The notes beneath the pieces were generated by a model that saw only the letters and a program-made list of their open reading frames with translations, was not told where the DNA came from and made no database searches. A stretch of DNA of 64,000 nucleotides from Micromonospora sediminicola (GTDB taxonomy: Bacteria; Actinomycetota; Actinomycetes; Mycobacteriales; Micromonosporaceae). The stretch lies in the NCBI RefSeq assembly GCF_900089585.1, contig NZ_FLRH01000003.1, forward strand, positions 3,300,501 to 3,364,500. Direction: 5' to 3'. A program made the position numbers and the translations under genes. Below, piece by piece: positions 1-13,253 of the stretch. Numbering within the stretch: position 1 is the first letter of the stretch; the number at the start of each line of letters is the position of its first letter.

Positions 1-196
1 CGAGCAGGCGTTGCCGGCCGGTCCAGAAGGGGTGACTGGCCGAGGAGATCTGCACGTCGATCACCGGGTAGGTGTTGCCGTCGGTCCACTCCACCGTCTG
101 GTCGCCGGTGGCGGTGGACCGGGTGAGGAAGGCGAAGTCGGCGGCGCGGTCGCGGAAGACGACGGGCCGGTACTCGGGGTGGATGTCGGGCTTCAT
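1..196 (-). CDS. rpmE2: 50S ribosomal protein L31 type B (zinc-independent), partial
   Basis: The minus strand from the ATG at 196 reads [17 protein letters not shown] and continues to the window edge, so about 65 residues of the N-terminal part are visible and the C-terminus is cut off. This is the start of the L31 variant that lacks the CxxC zinc ribbon, which in actinobacteria replaces zinc-binding L31 when zinc is scarce. Its ATG overlaps the TGA of the upstream CobW-like gene (ATGA), so the two are probably translationally coupled and share the Zur-boxed promoter at about 1.5 kb. Confidence 0.9.
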   Translation of the reverse strand, partial: MKPDIHPEYRPVVFRDRAADFAFLTRSTATGDQTVEWTDGNTYPVIDVQISSASHPFWTGRQRLL

Positions 197-1479
197 GCGG
201 TCTCTCCTTCGGTGTCGGTGCGGTCGAGGTCGGCGAGCGGGAAACAGCCGGCGAACGGGTCGTCGTACCGTCGCCAGCCGTCCTCGCCGTCGGCGAGTTC
301 GGCGTCGGTGAGCAGGCAGCCGGCGAGCGTGCGGTGCAGGTGGGCCGGGTCGAGGTCGACGCCGATGAGGACCAGGTGCTGGTGCCGGTCGCCGTAGTAC
401 GGGTCCCAGTCCAGCGCGGCGGTGAGCCGCCGGTGGTCGGACACCTCGTCCCAGTACGGGTCGGGCAGCGCGGTGAGCCACCGGCCCAGACCGCCGAGGG
501 CGAGACCGCCGCCGGCGAAGTCCCACGCCACGACGGTGTCCGGCTGGCTGGCCAGCCAGACGTGTCCGCGGGAGCGGACCACCTCGGCGTTGACCTCCTC
601 CAGGACGTCGTGCAACCGACGTGGGTGGAAGGGGCGGCGGGCGCGGAAGACCACCGAGACGATCCCGCAGTCCGGGTGCGGCTCGTGCACGCCGAGGATG
701 TGGCCCTCCAACCCGCGGGTCAGCACGGCCGGGGTCTCGGGGCGGTGGCGGAGGGTGCCGCGCAGCTGCCGGGTGAGCAGGTTCGCGTCGACGGTGTCGT
801 CGTCGACCCGGATCCGCGTCGCCCAGGGCGCCATCCGGTCGAGCAGCACGGCCAGCCGGTCGGTGTCGTACGCGCCCTCGCGGGAGTGTCCCCACAGCAC
901 CAGGGTGTCGGCGTACTCGATCTGCCGGACGAGCACGTCGGCGAGGGCCCGGTCGTCGTTGTCCGCGGCGGCGATGCCGAGGCTCTTGAGGTCGTCGGTG
1001 CGGGCCAGCCCGTCGAGCAGGTGTTCGGCATCGACCACGGTCACGTAGGAGTCGACGGTGAGCAGGTCGGTGATCGGCTGCCCGTCGACGAGGCAGTGCG
1101 CGCAGACGGCGGCGACCGCCTCCGGTTCGACCACCTCGGGCAGCATCAGCAGCAGGTCCCGCCGGGGGTGGGCGCGGGCCAGGCGGGCCAGGGTGGGCAG
1201 CACGTCCTCACGCAGGGTGCAGGACACGCACCCGTGCGCCAGCGCGATCCGTTCGTCCTCCAGCACGCCCCCGACGTCCCGGACCACCCGGTGCACGGTG
1301 CCCGAGCGCAGGTCGGCCAGGTCGTGCCGGACCAGCAGGAGTGACGGGTCCGCCGCGAGGAGCGCCCGGGCCGCGGCGTACGTCGGGGACGTCCAGAAGC
1401 CGCTGAGCACCGTCAACGACGGACGGGCGTCGGCCCTGGCGGCAACCACGTCGGACGGTGCGAGCGGTGACGTCGACAT
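193..1479 (-). CDS. mrf: CobW/COG0523-like protein, probable ribosome-hibernation-factor-recruiting protein (MRF type)
   Basis: This 428-residue protein has the CobW layout: an N-terminal Rossmann-like G domain with a [10 protein letters not shown] segment near residue 85 (the family's CxCC metal-motif region) and a C-terminal CobW_C domain. It starts at an ATG six bases after GGAGG. The segment that should be the P-loop reads SGFWTSPTY, without the GxxGxGKT lysine and threonine, so canonical GTP binding looks lost. In mycobacteria the Zur-controlled COG0523 protein next to the alternative ribosomal protein genes recruits the hibernation factor (MRF), and the same neighbourhood here suggests that role. 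It is first in the operon behind the Zur box and ends overlapping the L31 start. A zinc metallochaperone role is the alternative. The family call is firm; the exact function is inferred. Confidence 0.8.
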   Translation of the reverse strand: MSTSPLAPSDVVAARADARPSLTVLSGFWTSPTYAAARALLAADPSLLLVRHDLADLRSGTVHRVVRDVGGVLEDERIALAHGCVSCTLREDVLPTLARLARAHPRRDLLLMLPEVVEPEAVAAVCAHCLVDGQPITDLLTVDSYVTVVDAEHLLDGLARTDDLKSLGIAAADNDDRALADVLVRQIEYADTLVLWGHSREGAYDTDRLAVLLDRMAPWATRIRVDDDTVDANLLTRQLRGTLRHRPETPAVLTRGLEGHILGVHEPHPDCGIVSVVFRARRPFHPRRLHDVLEEVNAEVVRSRGHVWLASQPDTVVAWDFAGGGLALGGLGRWLTALPDPYWDEVSDHRRLTAALDWDPYYGDRHQHLVLIGVDLDPAHLHRTLAGCLLTDAELADGEDGWRRYDDPFAGCFPLADLDRTDTEGETA

Positions 1480-1503
1480 GTCGGTCCTCCCGGTGGATGT
1501 TGT

Positions 1504-1518
1504 TGAAAATCATTGTCA
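1504..1518. promoter_or_regulatory. Zur box upstream of the CobW-like/L31 operon
   Basis: TGAAAATCATTGTCA is a 7-1-7 near-palindrome matching the actinobacterial Zur operator (consensus TGAAAATGATTTTCA or its complement) at nearly all positions. It lies 25 bp upstream of the CobW-like ATG, where a bound Zur-zinc repressor would block transcription. The divergent L28-L33-S14 operon begins 245 bp away. Confidence 0.85.
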
Positions 1519-1714
1519 GTATAGGGTGGCTGCCGAGCGCGCCGATACGGGGATCGGGTCGACTGATGAAATCGAATCCCGATACCATCATCCCGGCCCG
1601 CGGGAGGTAGGGGGTACCTCGCACGGAGCGGGCCGGCCGGTGCGGCGTCCTCGGGCCCTCCGGGCGTCGCACCGGCCCCCAGCCCCCGGATCGGCCGATC
1701 GGCGGGCCGCAGAA

Positions 1715-1729
1715 GGAAAGCCATTGTCA
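1715..1729. promoter_or_regulatory. Degenerate second Zur-like half-palindrome before the L28 operon
   Basis: GGAAAGCCATTGTCA matches the strong Zur box at 1504-1518 in 12 of 15 positions; one half-site (CATTGTCA) is perfect and the other is eroded. It lies 33 bp before the L28 GTG start, so it could let Zur control the plus-strand operon directly. The remaining 1519-1714 stretch between the divergent operons shows no gene. Confidence 0.4.
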
Positions 1730-1762
1730 TCAGGACTCGATCAACCACGAGGAGAGATCACC

Positions 1763-1999
1763 GTGTCCCGACGTTGTGACGTCACCGGCGCGAAGCCCAG
1801 CTTCGGCAACGCCGTGTCGCACTCCCACCGGCGCACCCGGCGCCGGTGGAACCCCAACCTCCAGAACCACCGCTACTGGCTGCCGTCGGAGGCGCGGTGG
1901 GTCCGGTTGACCCTCACCGCCAGGGCGCTGCGCACCGTCGACCGCAGGGGCGTCGAGGCGGTCGTCGCGGAGATGCGCGCGCGAGGGGTGAAGGTCTGA
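1763..1999 (+). CDS. rpmB: 50S ribosomal protein L28, zinc-independent paralogue
   Basis: The GTG start follows GGAGAG with 7-nt spacing and gives a 78-residue protein beginning [16 protein letters not shown], with the L28 signature [16 protein letters not shown]. Zinc-type L28 has two CxxC pairs; here only one cysteine remains, so this is the C-minus form used in zinc limitation. It heads a tightly overlapping operon: its TGA shares bases with the L33 ATG. Confidence 0.93.
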   Translation: MSRRCDVTGAKPSFGNAVSHSHRRTRRRWNPNLQNHRYWLPSEARWVRLTLTARALRTVDRRGVEAVVAEMRARGVKV

Positions 2000-2166
2000 T
2001 GGCCCGACAGACCGACGTGCGTCCGATCGTGCGGCTGCGCAGCACCGCCGGCACCGGCTACACGTACGTGACCCGCAAGAACCGCCGCAACGACCCGGAC
2101 CGCCTCGTCCTGCGCAAGTACGATCCGGTGGTGCGCCGGCACGTCGAGTTCCGCGAGGCCCGCTGA
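1999..2166 (+). CDS. rpmG: 50S ribosomal protein L33, zinc-independent paralogue
   Basis: This is a 55-residue protein with the L33 core [14 protein letters not shown] and [14 protein letters not shown]. The two CxxC pairs of zinc-type L33 are absent. It starts in an ATGA overlap with the L28 stop and ends in another with the S14 start, so the three genes are translationally coupled. Confidence 0.93.
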   Translation: MARQTDVRPIVRLRSTAGTGYTYVTRKNRRNDPDRLVLRKYDPVVRRHVEFREAR

Positions 2167-2471
2167 TGGCGCGCCGCAGCCTCGGCAACCGGCAGGCCCG
2201 CCGGGTCGGGCTCGTCGACCGGTACGCGCAGCGCCGCGCCGGGCTGAAGCGGGCGATCAGGCACCCGGACACCGACCCGGCGGCCCGCGAGGAGGCCGTC
2301 CGTCGACTCGCCCGGCTGCCCCGCGACTCCAGCCCGGTCCGGCTGCGCTCCCGGGACCAGATCGACGGTCGACCGCGCGGGGTGCTGACCCGGTTCGGGC
2401 TGTCCCGGGTCCGGTTCCGCGAACTGGCTCTGCGCGGCGAGCTCCCCGGGATCCGCAAGGCCTCCTGGTGA
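2166..2471 (+). CDS. rpsN: 30S ribosomal protein S14, zinc-independent long form
   Basis: The 101-residue protein is the long S14 type, without the CxxC...CxxC zinc module of the short actinobacterial form, and ends in the typical S14 tail LTRFGLSRVRFRELALRG. It starts at an ATG overlapping the L33 stop and is last in the operon, followed at once by a hairpin terminator. An S18 paralogue often completes this set in related genomes but is not in view. Confidence 0.93.
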   Translation: MARRSLGNRQARRVGLVDRYAQRRAGLKRAIRHPDTDPAAREEAVRRLARLPRDSSPVRLRSRDQIDGRPRGVLTRFGLSRVRFRELALRGELPGIRKASW

Positions 2472-2472
2472 T

Positions 2473-2497
2473 CCGGTGTCACCGGGCGTGACACCGG
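2473..2497 (+). terminator. Hairpin terminator after S14
   Basis: CCGGTGTCA (2473-2481) and TGACACCGG (2489-2497) form a perfect 9-bp stem with a 7-nt loop two bases after the S14 stop. There is no U-tract, as is common in high-GC actinobacteria. Confidence 0.65.
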
Positions 2498-2569
2498 GCC
2501 GGCGAGCGTTGGTCGTCTGATGGGGACCGGGCGGCGCGGCGTCCCGTTCGGGAGGACCGCGCCGGCCGG

Positions 2570-3298
2570 TCACTCGTACGGCTCGGCCGGCGCCGCGATC
2601 CGCTCCCACGTGTCCACCTGGAAGGAGGGCACGTCCGCGTCGTTGACCGGGTCCTTCACCGTGTGCGGGATCCACCGGCCGGTGGCGCGGATCCAGGTGT
2701 CGGCCGGCAGCGCGGGCACCTCGCCCCGCAGCCCGACCTTGATCGGCACGCCGTCGGCCGCGCAGCAGGACAGCACGATCCGGGCGAGCATGGGGCGTCC
2801 GTCCGGCCCGGGCGCGAGGAAGCCGGTGAGCTGGAGCTGCCGGCCCCGCAGGGTGCGGCCGTCGTCGTAGACGGCGCGGTAGCCGTACTCCAGGAGGGTC
2901 AGCTCGGCCGGTTCCCGGGGTGGCAGGGGTGGGTAGGCGACGTCGCGGTCCTCGGTCAGGGCGGAGCCGGCACGCGACGCGGTGTCCGCGCCGAGCGCCG
3001 GCGGCACCAGGAAGAGCAGGGCGAGCGCCGGGAGCAGCAGCAACCAACCGACGGCCGGCCCGGAGCGGCCGTGACCGTGGCCGTCGTCCGCCCCGTCGCC
3101 GGCGTCGTCGGGCCGGTTGAGGTGACGCAGTTCCTGCACCAGGGCGACCACTGCGGCGACGACGAGCACCACGCCGGCGGCGATGAGGAACGGGCGCAGC
3201 CCCTGCTTGACGTAGCGCAGGTAGAGGTCGGTGAGGCTGGCCCGCAGGATCGCGCCCCCGAGGAGGACCAGCACCACGGCCTGGCTGCCCCGGTTCAC
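2570..3298 (-). CDS. TIGR03943 family (YcgQ-like) membrane protein
   Basis: The 242-residue protein has two or three hydrophobic segments in its first 110 residues (one about 34-55, another after an HGHG-containing loop) and a C-terminal extracytoplasmic domain with the family's LSCCAADG segment and a W-x-P-x-HTV motif. The GTG at 3298 overlaps the stop of the upstream permease (GTGA). YcgQ-type proteins occur as partners of YcgR/YraQ permeases; transport of a metal or other small solute is suspected for the pair, and closeness to zur suggests zinc, but no substrate is proven. Confidence 0.8.
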   Translation of the reverse strand: MNRGSQAVVLVLLGGAILRASLTDLYLRYVKQGLRPFLIAAGVVLVVAAVVALVQELRHLNRPDDAGDGADDGHGHGRSGPAVGWLLLLPALALLFLVPPALGADTASRAGSALTEDRDVAYPPLPPREPAELTLLEYGYRAVYDDGRTLRGRQLQLTGFLAPGPDGRPMLARIVLSCCAADGVPIKVGLRGEVPALPADTWIRATGRWIPHTVKDPVNDADVPSFQVDTWERIAAPAEPYE

Positions 3299-4332
3299 CA
3301 GAGCACCGTCCCGACGACGGCCGCGACGAGCACGGCGAGGAGGAAGGTGGCCGGCGCGAAGCGCAGGGCGAACGCGCGCCCGAACATGCCCGCCTGCATG
3401 GACACCAGCTTGAGGTCGACCATCGGGCCGACCACGAGGAAGGCCAACCGGGCGGTCAGCGAGAACTGGGACAGCGACGCGGCGACGAACGCGTCGGCCT
3501 CGGAACAGATCGACAGCAGCACCGCCAGCGCGGCGAGCGCCAGCACCGACAGCACCGGGCGGGCCGCCAGGTCGTGCAGGGCCTGCTGGGGCACGACGAC
3601 GTTGATGGTGGCCGCGGCCATCGCGCCGAGCACGAGGAACCCGCCGGCGTGCACCACGTCCTGCCGGCACGCCGCCCAGAACGCGGCGGCGCGCGGCATC
3701 GTGTCGAGGTGGGCCCGGTGCGGCAGGCGGATCCATTCCGACCGGCCCAGGCGCAGCCACAGCCAGCCCATCGCCAGCGCCACCACCAGGCTCGCCCCGC
3801 CGCGGGCGACCACCATCTCCGGGTGGCGCGGGAACGCCACCGCGGTGGCGGTGAGCACGATCGGGTTGATCGCCGGCGCGGCGAGCAGGAACGCCAGCGC
3901 GGCCGCGGGGGTGACGCCGCGCCGGATCAGCGAACCGGCGATCGGCACCGAACCGCACTCGCAGCCGGGCAGCACCACCCCGGCGGCGCCGGCGACCGGG
4001 ACCGCCAGCGCCGGGTGCCGGGGCAGGGCGCGGGCCCAGAAGGAGCGGGGTACGAAGACCGCGATGACCGCGGACAGCACCACTCCGAAGACCAGGAACG
4101 GCATCGCCTGCACCAGGACCGAGACGAAGACGGTCAGCCAGGTCTGCAGGCGGGGGTCGGAGACGAGCGAGCCCACCTGCCGGTGCAGCACGCCGACCAG
4201 GACGAGCAGGACGCAGAGCACCTCGGTGGAGCCGACCACCCGGTCCCGGCCGGGTGGTGGCGCGGCGGTGTCCGCCGCGCCGGAGCGGGGCGCGGCCGGA
4301 GCGGCGGGATCGGTCGTGCTCAGTCGGATCAC
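3295..4332 (-). CDS. YraQ/UPF0718 family (DUF318) permease
   Basis: The 345-residue protein has about eight to nine hydrophobic segments and the family hallmark PGCECGSVPIAGSLIRRG followed by AAPAINPIV, typical of DUF318 permeases. The start at GTG 4332 has AGAAGG directly abutting it, so the true start could be slightly downstream. It is first in a two-gene unit with the YcgQ-like gene. The promoter region has no Zur consensus but holds a different inverted repeat at 4362-4377. The substrate is unknown. Confidence 0.8.
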   Translation of the reverse strand: MIRLSTTDPAAPAAPRSGAADTAAPPPGRDRVVGSTEVLCVLLVLVGVLHRQVGSLVSDPRLQTWLTVFVSVLVQAMPFLVFGVVLSAVIAVFVPRSFWARALPRHPALAVPVAGAAGVVLPGCECGSVPIAGSLIRRGVTPAAALAFLLAAPAINPIVLTATAVAFPRHPEMVVARGGASLVVALAMGWLWLRLGRSEWIRLPHRAHLDTMPRAAAFWAACRQDVVHAGGFLVLGAMAAATINVVVPQQALHDLAARPVLSVLALAALAVLLSICSEADAFVAASLSQFSLTARLAFLVVGPMVDLKLVSMQAGMFGRAFALRFAPATFLLAVLVAAVVGTVLW

Positions 4333-4353
4333 CTTCTCGGGTCGACGGGGGGC

Positions 4354-4377
4354 ATCCTACGGTGACGTATCCGTCAC
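4354..4377 (-). promoter_or_regulatory. Inverted repeat and -10-like box before the permease
   Basis: GTGACG-TATC-CGTCAC (4362-4377) is a perfect 6-bp-arm inverted repeat immediately upstream of a minus-strand TAGGAT (4359-4354), which resembles a -10 box. It looks like an operator for a dimeric regulator. It does not resemble the Zur boxes elsewhere in the window. Confidence 0.4.
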
Positions 4378-4527
4378 TGTGGGTCCCTGTCCGGTTCGTG
4401 TCGGCCCGGGCGGGGGCGTGAGACGCACATATGCGCAAGGCATAATGGTTCCGGATGTCACGTGGTCGGCGGGCCGCGGGCGCGATCGGGTGCCGGAGGG
4501 CACCCGCACGAGGGGAGGCGGCGCACG

Positions 4528-4932
4528 GTGACCCAGGCGACGACCGGGGCGACCCGGAACACCCGGCAGCGCGCCGAGGTGCTGGCCCTGCTGCGCGAGC
4601 TGGAGGGCTTCCACAGCGCGCAGCAGCTGCACCAGATGCTCGTGCAGCGCCAGGCGAAGGTCGGCCTGACCACCGTCTACCGGACGCTGCAGTTGCTGGT
4701 GGACAACGGTGAGATCGACTCCGCCCGGCTGCCCGGGGGTGAGCATCTCTACCGGCGGTGCAGCCAGAGCCGCCATCACCACCACCTGGTCTGCCGGCAG
4801 TGCGGCCGGGCGGTGGAGGTCGCCGGCCCGGCGGTGGAGCGGTGGGCCGACCAGGTCGCCAGCGAGCACGGCTTCACCGACGTCGACCACACCCTGGAGA
4901 TCTTCGGCACCTGCGAGCGTTGCGCCGCCTGA
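4528..4932 (+). CDS. zur: Fur-family zinc uptake regulator Zur
   Basis: The GTG at 4528 follows AGGGGAGG with good spacing and gives 134 residues. The N-terminal winged helix carries the Fur-family segment KVGLTTVYRTLQLLVDNGEID; the dimerisation half carries RHHHHLVCRQCGRAVEV and a terminal CERC, so both cysteine pairs of the structural zinc site and the histidine cluster are present. A longer in-frame ATG at 4462 exists but lacks a ribosome site. The zinc-independent ribosomal genes and two Zur boxes in this window identify it as Zur rather than Fur. No Zur box precedes it. A CATAAT -10-like element sits at about 4440. Confidence 0.92.
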   Translation: MTQATTGATRNTRQRAEVLALLRELEGFHSAQQLHQMLVQRQAKVGLTTVYRTLQLLVDNGEIDSARLPGGEHLYRRCSQSRHHHHLVCRQCGRAVEVAGPAVERWADQVASEHGFTDVDHTLEIFGTCERCAA

Positions 4933-4947
4933 CCCCGGTGTGGGTCA
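4930..4947. terminator. Small hairpin built from both stop codons of convergent genes
   Basis: TGACCC (4930-4935) and GGGTCA (4942-4947) pair across a 6-nt loop. The left arm begins with the zur stop and the right arm contains the stop of the opposing ATPase gene, so this 12-bp spacer may work as a minimal bidirectional terminator. Confidence 0.35.
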
Positions 4948-5922
4948 ACCACCCGCCACCAGCGACGCCTCCAGCGCCCGCGGACCCATCCGGAACTCCG
5001 GGTCGATCTGCGCGCTGAGGTCGACGCCGGCGCGCTCGTTCGCCCAGGCGACCGCGTTGCGGCGGTGGAACTCGTGCGCCCAGTGGGTGAACGCCGCCCA
5101 GTCCTGCGGCGTGCCGTCCACCGCCTCGACCAGCCGGTCCAGCGCGGCGCCGTTCGTGGCCTCCAGGTCCGTCAACGGGCCGACCTCGCCCCGTTCGGCC
5201 CGCCGGACGTAGCCGGACCGACCGAACCAGGTGAGCAGGTCGGCGCCGACGTGCTCGCGCAGGAAGGCGACGTCACCCTCGTCCTCGACCTTGTTGCCGA
5301 CCACCGACAGGGCCACGCCGTACTCCCGGGCGTAGCCGGCGTACTGCCGGTAGACCCCGACGCTGCGCACCGTCGGCTCGCAGACCAGCAGCGTGCGGTC
5401 GAAGCGGGTGAACAGGCCCGAGGCGAAGGAGTCCGCGCCGGCGGTCATGTCCACCACCGCGTACTCGCCGGGGCCGTCGACCAGGTGGTTGAGCAGCAGT
5501 TCGACCGCGCCGACCTTCGAGTGGTAGCAGGCCACGCCCAGGTCCTCGGCGCTGAACTCGCCGGTCACCGCCAGCCGGACGCCGCCGACCGGCCGGACGC
5601 AGGCGGCGTAGACCGGGTTGTCCTCGGCGACGCGCAGCAGTCGTGAGCCGCGCCCGGGCGGCGTGGTCTTCACCATCTCCGCCGCGGTCGGGATGCGGGG
5701 GTTGTCGCCGCGCAGGTACTCCTTGATGGCGGGCAGGTGCGCACCGAGCGGGTCGACCGGCGGGGGAGCCTGCGGATCCGCGCCGAGCGCGACCGCGAGA
5801 TGCTGGTTGATGTCCGCGTCCACGGCCAGCACCGGGCGGGACAGCGCGGCCAGGTGCCGCGTGAAGAGCGCGGCGAGGGTCGTCTTCCCGCTGCCGCCCT
5901 TGCCGACGAACGCCACCTTCAC
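4945..5922 (-). CDS. CooC/MinD-type P-loop ATPase under Zur control
   Basis: The protein of 325 residues begins VKVAFVGKGGSGKTTLA, a complete deviant Walker A of the SIMIBI (MinD/CooC) class with its signature lysine, followed by DADINQHLA, a switch region DMTAGADSFASGLFTRFD and a conserved VCEPTVRSVGVYRQY. CooC-like proteins load metals into enzymes or act in maturation. GTG 5922 is chosen because GGGGAG lies 8 nt before it; GTG 5931 is possible but overlaps that site. A near-palindromic Zur box just upstream indicates expression in zinc shortage, which suggests a metal-handling or substitute-maturation role. It is monocistronic. The client is unknown. Confidence 0.8.
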   Translation of the reverse strand: MKVAFVGKGGSGKTTLAALFTRHLAALSRPVLAVDADINQHLAVALGADPQAPPPVDPLGAHLPAIKEYLRGDNPRIPTAAEMVKTTPPGRGSRLLRVAEDNPVYAACVRPVGGVRLAVTGEFSAEDLGVACYHSKVGAVELLLNHLVDGPGEYAVVDMTAGADSFASGLFTRFDRTLLVCEPTVRSVGVYRQYAGYAREYGVALSVVGNKVEDEGDVAFLREHVGADLLTWFGRSGYVRRAERGEVGPLTDLEATNGAALDRLVEAVDGTPQDWAAFTHWAHEFHRRNAVAWANERAGVDLSAQIDPEFRMGPRALEASLVAGG

Positions 5923-5963
5923 CGGACACACTCCCCACCGTCGTAAGTGGAAACGATTTCCAT
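5919..5963 (-). CDS. Possible leaderless 14-codon leader ORF in the Zur box region
   Basis: An ATG at 5963 sits exactly 7 nt after a TACGCT -10-like box (5976-5971), typical of leaderless actinobacterial starts. The frame encodes MEIVSTYDGGECVR and stops at a TGA overlapping the ATPase GTG (GTGA). The Zur box overlaps this ORF's first codons. It may be a translational coupler, or a chance ORF. Confidence 0.3.
   Translation of the reverse strand: MEIVSTYDGGECVR
5948..5962. promoter_or_regulatory. Zur box upstream of the CooC-like ATPase gene
   Basis: TGGAAACGATTTCCA is a 15-bp near-perfect palindrome matching the Zur consensus TGAAAATGATTTTCA in 12 of 15 positions. It is 25 bp upstream of GTG 5922 and overlaps the predicted transcription start next to TACGCT, an ideal repressor position. 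Confidence 0.7.
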
Positions 5964-6040
5964 GAGCCGGAGCGTACCGGACCGGACAGGGCCGGCGGGC
6001 AGCGACACGGCGACCCGACCGGCCGCTTCGTCCGTCCGGG

Positions 6041-7078
6041 TCAGGGCAGGGCCAGCACCTCGGCGGCGAACCGGTCGACGGTGGACAGGGTCCGCCGCCG
6101 GTCCCCGGTCACCTCGACCTGGAACAGCAGGTGCCGCACCCCGGGCAGGGCCGCGGCCGCCGCGACCCTCTCCCGGCACCGGTCCGGCGCACCGACCGGG
6201 TGGATCGCGGTCAGGTGGTCGGCGTACGCCTGCGGATCGGCCGGGCCGGCCGGCGCGCCGTCGAGGCGGATGTGACGGCGGGCGCCGGCGAGCAGCCCGG
6301 GGAGGTGGTCGCGCACCGTGCCGGCGGCCTCGGCGTCGCTGTCCGCCACCCATGCCAGGTGCGCGCTGGCGTGCGGAACCTCCGCCGGGTCGTGGCCGTG
6401 TTCCGCCGCGACCCGGGCGTAGCGGCGCAGCAACGCGGCCTTCTCCGGCAGGTCGGCGTGCAGCCCGAGCAGCACCGGCCGGCCGTACCGGGCGGCGAGG
6501 TCCACCGTGTCGGGTGAGGTGGCCGCGACCCAGAACGGGATCGGCGCCGGCGGTCGGGGCACCACCCGCACCGCACGGAACGGGAACCGGCCGACGCCGG
6601 CGACCTCGGCGGCGCCGGAGAGCCAGCGGTGCAGGATCTCCAGAGCGTCGGGGAGGCCGAACGCGTAGCGGTCCGGGCCGGTGCCGAAGACCTCCAGGTC
6701 GACCCAGGGGCCGCCGCGGCCGACACCGAGCCGGAACCGGCCGCCGGAGAGCGCGTCCAGCAGCGCCGCCTCCTCGGCCAGGGCCACCGGGTGCCGGTCG
6801 GACAGCACGCACGCGGCGGTGCCGACAGTGATGCGGCGGGTGGCGCCGAGCAGGTGCGCCGCGAACGCGACCGCCGACGGGCAGACCCCGTACGGGACGA
6901 AGTGGTGCTCGGCGAGCCAGACCCCGGCGTACCCGGCCGCCTCGGCGGCCAGCCCGTACGCGTGCGCGTCGGCCAGCGCGCCGGCGTGGTCGTGGCCGGG
7001 GTGCTGCCCGGCGAGCAGGAACAGGTGTGCCCGCACCCGCTCGCCGGGCCCTCCGGTGACCGGCTGGTCAGCAGTCAC
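6041..7078 (-). CDS. Luciferase-like (LLM class) flavin-dependent oxidoreductase
   Basis: The 345-residue protein has the bacterial luciferase-like TIM-barrel pattern: AGVWLAEHHF near residue 55, the substrate/flavin loop VALAEEAALLDALSGGRFRLGVGRG near 100-125, and WVAATSPDTVDLAARYG near 185. Such enzymes use FMNH2 or F420. The GTG start overlaps the last codons of the upstream SCO5389-type gene by 11 bp, so the two are co-transcribed and probably coupled. The substrate cannot be read from the sequence. Confidence 0.85.
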   Translation of the reverse strand: MTADQPVTGGPGERVRAHLFLLAGQHPGHDHAGALADAHAYGLAAEAAGYAGVWLAEHHFVPYGVCPSAVAFAAHLLGATRRITVGTAACVLSDRHPVALAEEAALLDALSGGRFRLGVGRGGPWVDLEVFGTGPDRYAFGLPDALEILHRWLSGAAEVAGVGRFPFRAVRVVPRPPAPIPFWVAATSPDTVDLAARYGRPVLLGLHADLPEKAALLRRYARVAAEHGHDPAEVPHASAHLAWVADSDAEAAGTVRDHLPGLLAGARRHIRLDGAPAGPADPQAYADHLTAIHPVGAPDRCRERVAAAAALPGVRHLLFQVEVTGDRRRTLSTVDRFAAEVLALP

Positions 7079-7460
7079 GCAGCGTCGGGGACTGGTTCAG
7101 CAGTTGGCCCCGGCTGGAGGTGAACCGGCGGTGCGTCTCCGAACCGACGGCGGCCAGCCGGAACGCGGCCACCCGGTGGCAGTTCTGGAACGCCAGCCTG
7201 ACCCCGAAGTGCCGCTCCAGTCCGGCGCGGATCGCGTCGCTGGCCAGCGCGCGCAGCAACTGCCCGCGCTCGGCCTCGGTGGGCGGCGGCACGACGTTGT
7301 CGGCGAAGTCGGCGTTCGACGTCTCCAGGTCGGCCACCACCCGGCTGACCGTCTCCCAGGCGTACGGCAGGGAGTCGCGGACGCAGGCGACGAACGCCTC
7401 CTCGTCCACGGGTCCGGTCTCGGCGGCGTGCAGCAGGTCGGGCGGAACGGTGAGCGACAT
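7068..7460 (-). CDS. SCO5389-family small protein
   Basis: The 130-residue protein starts at an ATG preceded by GGAGGA and matches, as I recall it, the actinomycete SCO5389 family (SLTVPPDLL start, LPYAWETVSRVV and FGVRLAFQNCHRVAAFR segments). It has no signal peptide or membrane segment and its function is unknown. Its end overlaps the LLM oxidoreductase start. The promoter region contains TAACG and CGTTA arms (about 7476-7497) that could be an operator. Confidence 0.7.
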   Translation of the reverse strand: MSLTVPPDLLHAAETGPVDEEAFVACVRDSLPYAWETVSRVVADLETSNADFADNVVPPPTEAERGQLLRALASDAIRAGLERHFGVRLAFQNCHRVAAFRLAAVGSETHRRFTSSRGQLLNQSPTLRDC

Positions 7461-7550
7461 GTGTCCTCCGGATCGTTAACGAACACGGTTTCCGTTACCG
7501 GCTGAGCACATCACGTGGTCGGTGCCCCGTCAAGCATCGGCGCACGCGAA

Positions 7551-7582
7551 ACGGCGGACGGGCCCGAAGGCCCGCCCGCCGT
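7551..7582 (-). terminator. Terminator downstream of the carboxylase gene
   Basis: A hairpin with a 6-bp inner stem (CGGGCC-CGAA-GGCCCG), one A-C mismatch and a further 7-bp outer stem spans 7551-7582, starting 17 bp after the minus-strand stop at 7599. Confidence 0.7.
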
Positions 7583-7598
7583 CCGACCGGGGAACGTG

Positions 7599-13061
<5,463 letters not shown>

Positions 13062-13253
13062 GTGACCGTCCCCTTCGGTTGACCCACGGTGTGGCGCCGG
13101 GTGGCGGCGGTGCCTCCGGCTTGCCTCACCTTTCCGTCTGTCATCCGGCGGCGCCATGTCGTAACCGCCGAAGCCTGAGCGGGGACCGTTGTAGGAACCG
13201 AACAAAACTTTTTAGCCAGCAGGCCACAACCAGGAGACCTTTCGGCAGCGCGG

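Noticed and set aside
2663..4531. 622-codon plus-strand frame over the permease genes
   Set aside because: It is a shadow of the two minus-strand permease genes, with repetitive Arg/Ala/Thr composition and no membrane segments.
5948..5962. Fur or IdeR iron box reading of TGGAAACGATTTCCA
   Set aside because: It lacks the IdeR TTAGG/CCTAA half-sites, and the spacing and core fit the actinobacterial Zur box; the strong Zur box and the zur gene are nearby.
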